Of a stretch of 64,000 nucleotides of DNA, positions 61,126-64,000 are shown piece after piece. Made by a program: the position numbers and the translations under genes. The notes below the pieces were generated by a model, which saw nothing but the letters and a program-made list of their open reading frames with translations, did no database searches and was not told where the DNA came from. The first letter of the stretch is position 1, and each line of letters begins with the position of its first letter. Source of the stretch: Candidatus Allofournierella merdigallinarum (GTDB lineage: Bacteria > Bacillota > Clostridia > Oscillospirales > Ruminococcaceae); the NCBI GenBank assembly GCA_019117205.1, contig DXAC01000011.1, positions 1-64,000 on the forward strand, in the 5' to 3' direction.

Positions 61126-62313
61126 TCAGCTTTGCAGCCATGCGCGCAGCCGTTCCATGGCGGCGCGGGCGTTCTCCTCGCCGGAAAAGGCCGAAAGGCG
61201 GAAGTACCCTTTGCCGTTTTCCCCAAAGCCGCTGCCCGGCGTGCCGATGATGCCGGCGTTTTCCAAAAGAGCGTCGAAGAACCGCCAGGAGTCCTGCCTG
61301 CCCGGGCACTCCATCCAGATGTAGGGGGAGTTTTTGCCGCCGCAGTACCAGACGCCCAGCTCCTCCAGCGCCCCGGCCACGACGGAGGCGGCTTTCAGGT
61401 AGGCGTCGATGTCCTCCTTACAGGCGGCCATGCCCGCGGGGGTGAACACCGCCTCGGCGGCCCGCTGGACGGGGTAGGCCACCCCGTTCATCTTGGTACA
61501 CTGGCGGCGCAGCCACATCTGCCGCAGGCTTTTGCCCTCCCGCACAAGGGCCTGGGGCACCACGGTGTAGCCGCAGCGCATACCGGTGAAGCCGGCGGTC
61601 TTGCTCAGGCTGCACACCTCGATGGCGCAGCGCTCGGCGCCCTTTACCTGGTAGATGCTGTGGGGCAGCTCCTCCCGGATAAAGCACTCGTAGGCAGCGT
61701 CGTACAGGATCACGGCATCGTTTGCAAGGGCCCAGTCCACCCAGACGGCAAGCTGCTCTTTGGTGTAGGCCGCGCCGGTGGGGTTCGCCGGGCTGCAAAG
61801 GTACACCAGGTCGGCGCGCAGGTCCTCGCCGGGCAGGGGAGCGAAACCGTTCTCCCGGGTGGCGGCAAGGTATTCAACTTTACGCCCTGCCATCAGGTTG
61901 GAATCACGGTAGACGGGGTATACCGGGTCGGGCAGCAGCACCCGGCAATCCTGGGAGAACAGGTCCGGCAGGTTGCCCAGGTCGCTTTTGGCCCCGTCGC
62001 TGATGAAGATGTCTCCGGCGTCAAGCTGCACGCCAAAGACGGCGTAGTGGGCCTGCACCGCCCGGCGCAAAAAGTCATAGCCCTGCTCGGGGCCGTAGCC
62101 GTGGAAGCTCTCGGCGCGGGTCTGTTCCTCGGCGGCTTTTTTCAGCGCCTCGATCACCGGGCGGCACAGGGGCCGGGTCACGTCGCCGATGCCCATGGGG
62201 ATGAGCTGTCGCTCCGGGTGGGCGGCGCGGAAAGCCGCCACCCGCCGGGCCACCTCGCTGAACAGGTAGCTTTGGGGGATCGCGTCAAAGGAGTGGTTGA
62301 TGATCTGGCTCAT
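61126..62313 (-). CDS. dapL: LL-diaminopimelate aminotransferase
   Basis: DapL makes LL-diaminopimelate directly from tetrahydrodipicolinate with glutamate as amino donor, for lysine and peptidoglycan. It is a fold-type I PLP enzyme: IGDVTRPLCRPVIEALKKA near the N-terminus, FHGYGPEQGYDFLR, VYLCSPANPTGAAYT, the PLP lysine in CSLSKTAGFTGMRCG. The 395 residues match. ATG at 62313 follows GGAAAGGAA. It carries the same leader device as the glutamine genes, on the opposite strand. Confidence 0.94.
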   Translation of the reverse strand: MSQIINHSFDAIPQSYLFSEVARRVAAFRAAHPERQLIPMGIGDVTRPLCRPVIEALKKAAEEQTRAESFHGYGPEQGYDFLRRAVQAHYAVFGVQLDAGDIFISDGAKSDLGNLPDLFSQDCRVLLPDPVYPVYRDSNLMAGRKVEYLAATRENGFAPLPGEDLRADLVYLCSPANPTGAAYTKEQLAVWVDWALANDAVILYDAAYECFIREELPHSIYQVKGAERCAIEVCSLSKTAGFTGMRCGYTVVPQALVREGKSLRQMWLRRQCTKMNGVAYPVQRAAEAVFTPAGMAACKEDIDAYLKAASVVAGALEELGVWYCGGKNSPYIWMECPGRQDSWRFFDALLENAGIIGTPGSGFGENGKGYFRLSAFSGEENARAAMERLRAWLQS

Positions 62314-62340
62314 AGCTGGTTCCTTTCCGCCAAAAGGCCG

Positions 62341-62402
62341 AAAATAAGCAAACGGCGACCTGGCCGGCCCGCGAAACGGGCGGCAGGAACGCCGTTGTTC
62401 GC
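62341..62402 (-). promoter_or_regulatory. dapL leader: hexaloop hairpin overlapping a terminator
   Basis: On the minus strand GAAC-AACGGC-GTTC (62387-62400) forms a 4-bp hairpin with a six-base loop. AACGGCG in it also pairs with CGCCGTT to close a large terminator hairpin (CCGCCCG against CGGGCCGG inside) followed by TATTTT. The small hairpin starts about seven bases after the -10 box. Confidence 0.75.
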
Positions 62403-62407
62403 TTTTC

Positions 62408-62436
62408 AGCATACCACCGCCGCCGCCGGTTGTCAA
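62408..62436 (-). promoter_or_regulatory. Promoter of dapL
   Basis: Read on the minus strand, TTGACA and TATGCT are 17 bases apart. Confidence 0.8.
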
Positions 62437-62484
62437 CGGGGCGGCCGCGCACAGAAAAATCGGCAAAAAACACCCCGCGCCCCC

Positions 62485-62513
62485 TTGACGGGCCGCCCGC
62501 GAGCGGCTATAAT
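62485..62513 (+). promoter_or_regulatory. Promoter of the type I glutamine synthetase gene
   Basis: TTGACG and TATAAT are 17 bases apart. It is divergent from the dapL promoter, about 50 bases away. Confidence 0.82.
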
Positions 62514-62526
62514 ACAGCTGTTGAAA

Positions 62527-62579
62527 CAGCAAAGGCGCTGCGTTCTCTACCAAGGGCAACGTGGCGCCTTTCCCGTTTT
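62527..62579 (+). promoter_or_regulatory. glnA leader: hexaloop hairpin overlapping a terminator
   Basis: CAGC-AAAGGC-GCTG (62527-62540) forms a 4-bp hairpin with a six-base loop. AAAGGCGC in it also pairs with GCGCCTTT (62564-62571), with CGTT/AACG inside, to form a terminator with a weak TTTT run. A short CTG-TTGAAA-CAG hairpin just upstream overlaps the first and lacks the loop consensus. Confidence 0.72.
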
Positions 62580-62605
62580 ATCCCCGGTTTAAGGAGGTCT
62601 CCCTT

Positions 62606-63916
62606 ATGAGTCACAGCCTCGAGCAGCTCCTCCAGTTCGTGGAGGAAAACGACATCAAATTTATCCGGCTGGCGTTCTGCGATATGTTCGGCGTGCAGAA
62701 GAACATCGCCATCATGTCCAGCCAGCTGCGCCACGCGGCCGAGCAGGGGGTGTCCTTTGACGCCTCCGCCATTCCGGGCTTTGGCAATGTGGCCGAGTCC
62801 GACCTGTTCCTCGCGCCGGACCTGGACACCTTTGCCCTGTTGCCCTGGCGGCCCAGCGAGGGCTGTGTGGGCCGGCTGTTCTGCAACGTGCGCTATCCGG
62901 ACGGCCGCCCGTTCGAGGGGGACGGCCGCACGCTGCTGCGCCGGGCGGAGCAAAAGGCCGCCGGGGCGGGGTACCGCTTTTTGCTGGGGCCGGAATGTGA
63001 GTTCTACCTGTTTGAGACCGACGAGCGGGGCCTGCCCACCCGCGTCCCCTTTGACGAGGCGGGCTATTTCGACCTGGCTCCCATCGACCGGGGGGAGAAC
63101 GTGCGCCGTCACATCTGCCTGACGCTGGAGGAGATGGGCATCCAGCCCGAGCGCAGCCACCACGAGCAGGGACCGGGGCAGAACGAGATCGACTTCCGGT
63201 GCGCCTCGCCCCTGCAGGCGGCGGACGACCTGATGACGGTGCACACCGCTGTGAAAGCCATCGCCGGCCAGCACGGCCTGTTCGCCTCCTTTTTGCCCAA
63301 GCCCCTGCCCGGAAAAAGCGGCAGCGGGCTGCATCTGAACTTCTCTTTGCTCAAAGAGGGACGCAACCTCTTTGAAAACTTCGAGGAGAGCCCGGACCCG
63401 GTGGCCGCCGCCTTTCTGGCGGGCATCCTGCGCCGGGTGCCGGAGCTGACGGTGTTCACCAATCCCCTGCCGGGCTCCTATCTGCGGCTGGGCTGCTGTG
63501 AGGCGCCGGACACTGTGAGCTGGTCCTGCCAGAACCGGTCCTCGCTGGTGCGGGTGCCGGCGGCCACCGGTATGGACTGCCGCATGGAGCTCCGCAGCCC
63601 CGACCCGGCCTGCAACCCCTACTATGTCACCGCCCTGCTGCTGGAGGCGGGCATGGAGGGCGTGCGGGACGGCCTGCCGCTGCCTCCCGCCGCCGACCGC
63701 GACCTCTTCGCCGGCGCCCGGCCGGTGTGCGCCACCCTACCGGCCAGCCTGGCCCAGGCGGTGAAGACCGCCCGGGAGAGCGACTTTTTGCGCCGGACGC
63801 TGCCCGGGCGGCTGCTGGACACCTACCTTGCCCAGAAGCAGCGGGAGGCCGCCGCCTGCGCCGGCGCGCCGGATCCCCACGAATACGAGATGCAGCAGTA
63901 TTTCGAGCGGGTGTAA
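62606..63916 (+). CDS. glnA: Glutamine synthetase type I
   Basis: The 436-residue protein has the short GSI-alpha layout. An N-terminal beta-grasp opens with DIKFIRLAFCDMFG. LGPECEFYLFE and HEQGPGQNEIDF supply metal ligands. WSCQNRSSLVRVP and ELRSPDPACNPYY form the ATP/glutamate site. The usual GSGMHxH reads GSGLHLN: the first His is kept, the second is Asn. A gamma-glutamyl-amine ligase is possible, but the regulation and neighbours favour glutamine synthesis. ATG at 62606 follows AAGGAGG. It is the second glutamine synthetase in 6 kb. Confidence 0.9.
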   Translation: MSHSLEQLLQFVEENDIKFIRLAFCDMFGVQKNIAIMSSQLRHAAEQGVSFDASAIPGFGNVAESDLFLAPDLDTFALLPWRPSEGCVGRLFCNVRYPDGRPFEGDGRTLLRRAEQKAAGAGYRFLLGPECEFYLFETDERGLPTRVPFDEAGYFDLAPIDRGENVRRHICLTLEEMGIQPERSHHEQGPGQNEIDFRCASPLQAADDLMTVHTAVKAIAGQHGLFASFLPKPLPGKSGSGLHLNFSLLKEGRNLFENFEESPDPVAAAFLAGILRRVPELTVFTNPLPGSYLRLGCCEAPDTVSWSCQNRSSLVRVPAATGMDCRMELRSPDPACNPYYVTALLLEAGMEGVRDGLPLPPAADRDLFAGARPVCATLPASLAQAVKTARESDFLRRTLPGRLLDTYLAQKQREAAACAGAPDPHEYEMQQYFERV

Positions 63917-63952
63917 GACCCACACTTATCCGTACAAGAGGGGGGTGATGGT

Positions 63953-64000
63953 ATGGCCGGGGTGCTGATCGTCGGCGACAGACAATACCACGAGGCGCTC
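63953..64000 (+). CDS. Start of a receiver-type regulator, probably ANTAR (cut by the window edge)
   Basis: Only 16 codons are present. GVLIVGDRQY reads like the first strand of a receiver domain (hydrophobic strand ending in an acidic residue). ATG at 63953 follows a G-rich ribosome site. It lies 36 bases after glnA. In clostridia an ANTAR response regulator is commonly next to glutamine synthetase. With five ANTAR-like leaders nearby this is the likely identity, but the ANTAR domain itself is outside the window. Confidence 0.5.
   Translation, partial: MAGVLIVGDRQYHEAL

Noticed and set aside
1..64000. CRISPR arrays, rRNA genes, complete insertion sequences or a replication origin
   Set aside because: I looked for regularly spaced repeats, rRNA-like stretches, transposase motifs and DnaA-box clusters and saw none. 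The only RNA gene found is tRNA-Thr.

Overview
The window reads as a chromosomal segment of a high-GC, endospore-forming clostridial Firmicute, probably of the Oscillospiraceae/Ruminococcaceae type found in the gut. The reasons are sigE, spoIIGA, sigG, yqfC, yqfD and ylbJ, the order yqfC-yqfD-phoH-ybeY-dgkA-era-yqzL-recO, strong AGGAGG ribosome sites, and GC of about 65% by eye. The species cannot be named from this sequence. Several genes appear to start at TTG behind a strong ribosome site. Layout: 1-4.1 kb is the AT-richer end of an acquired island, carrying a DUF1998 helicase truncated by the window edge. It abuts the 3' end of rlmD, whose last ~95 codons share the island's composition, so rlmD looks like the integration site. 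4.2-7.7 kb is an rlmD / anchored sugar-binding protein / AraC operon, followed by tRNA-Thr. 8-31 kb is housekeeping and sporulation: ylbJ, the yqfC-to-recO block, mutS2, sigG, spoIIGA-sigE, an LtaS-like sulfatase-fold enzyme, recD2-comF, an MreB homologue, and the beta and gamma-like subunits of a sodium-pumping decarboxylase. 29.9-40 kb is a lacto-N-biose/galacto-N-biose (host mucin or milk glycan) locus: an N-acetylhexosamine 1-kinase, an AraC regulator, an ABC importer, a cytoplasmic Cys-type sulfatase and a GH112 phosphorylase. The sulfatase next to the phosphorylase suggests import of sulfated mucin disaccharides, which are desulfated and phosphorolysed inside the cell. 40.3-48.8 kb is a compact nine-gene PTS operon with its own Enzyme I and HPr, a PRD regulator, an Ula-type EIIA/B/C, N-acetylmannosamine-6-phosphate epimerase and two SIS proteins. 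It looks like an amino-sugar pathway of unknown substrate. 49.2-64 kb is a nitrogen block: gltB-gltD-asnB, type III glutamine synthetase, pyrG, dapL, type I glutamine synthetase and the first codons of a receiver-type regulator. The most striking signal is in this last block. All five transcription units, on both strands, have a well-formed sigma-A-type promoter, then almost at once a tiny hairpin with a six-base loop of consensus AANGRC, whose 3' part is shared with the 5' arm of an intrinsic terminator. This matches the hexaloop bound by ANTAR antiterminators, but only one hairpin is present, at the extreme 5' end of the RNA. The gene starting at the right edge is a good candidate for the regulator. 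I read this as one glutamine/glutamate antitermination regulon that includes CTP synthase and diaminopimelate synthesis.
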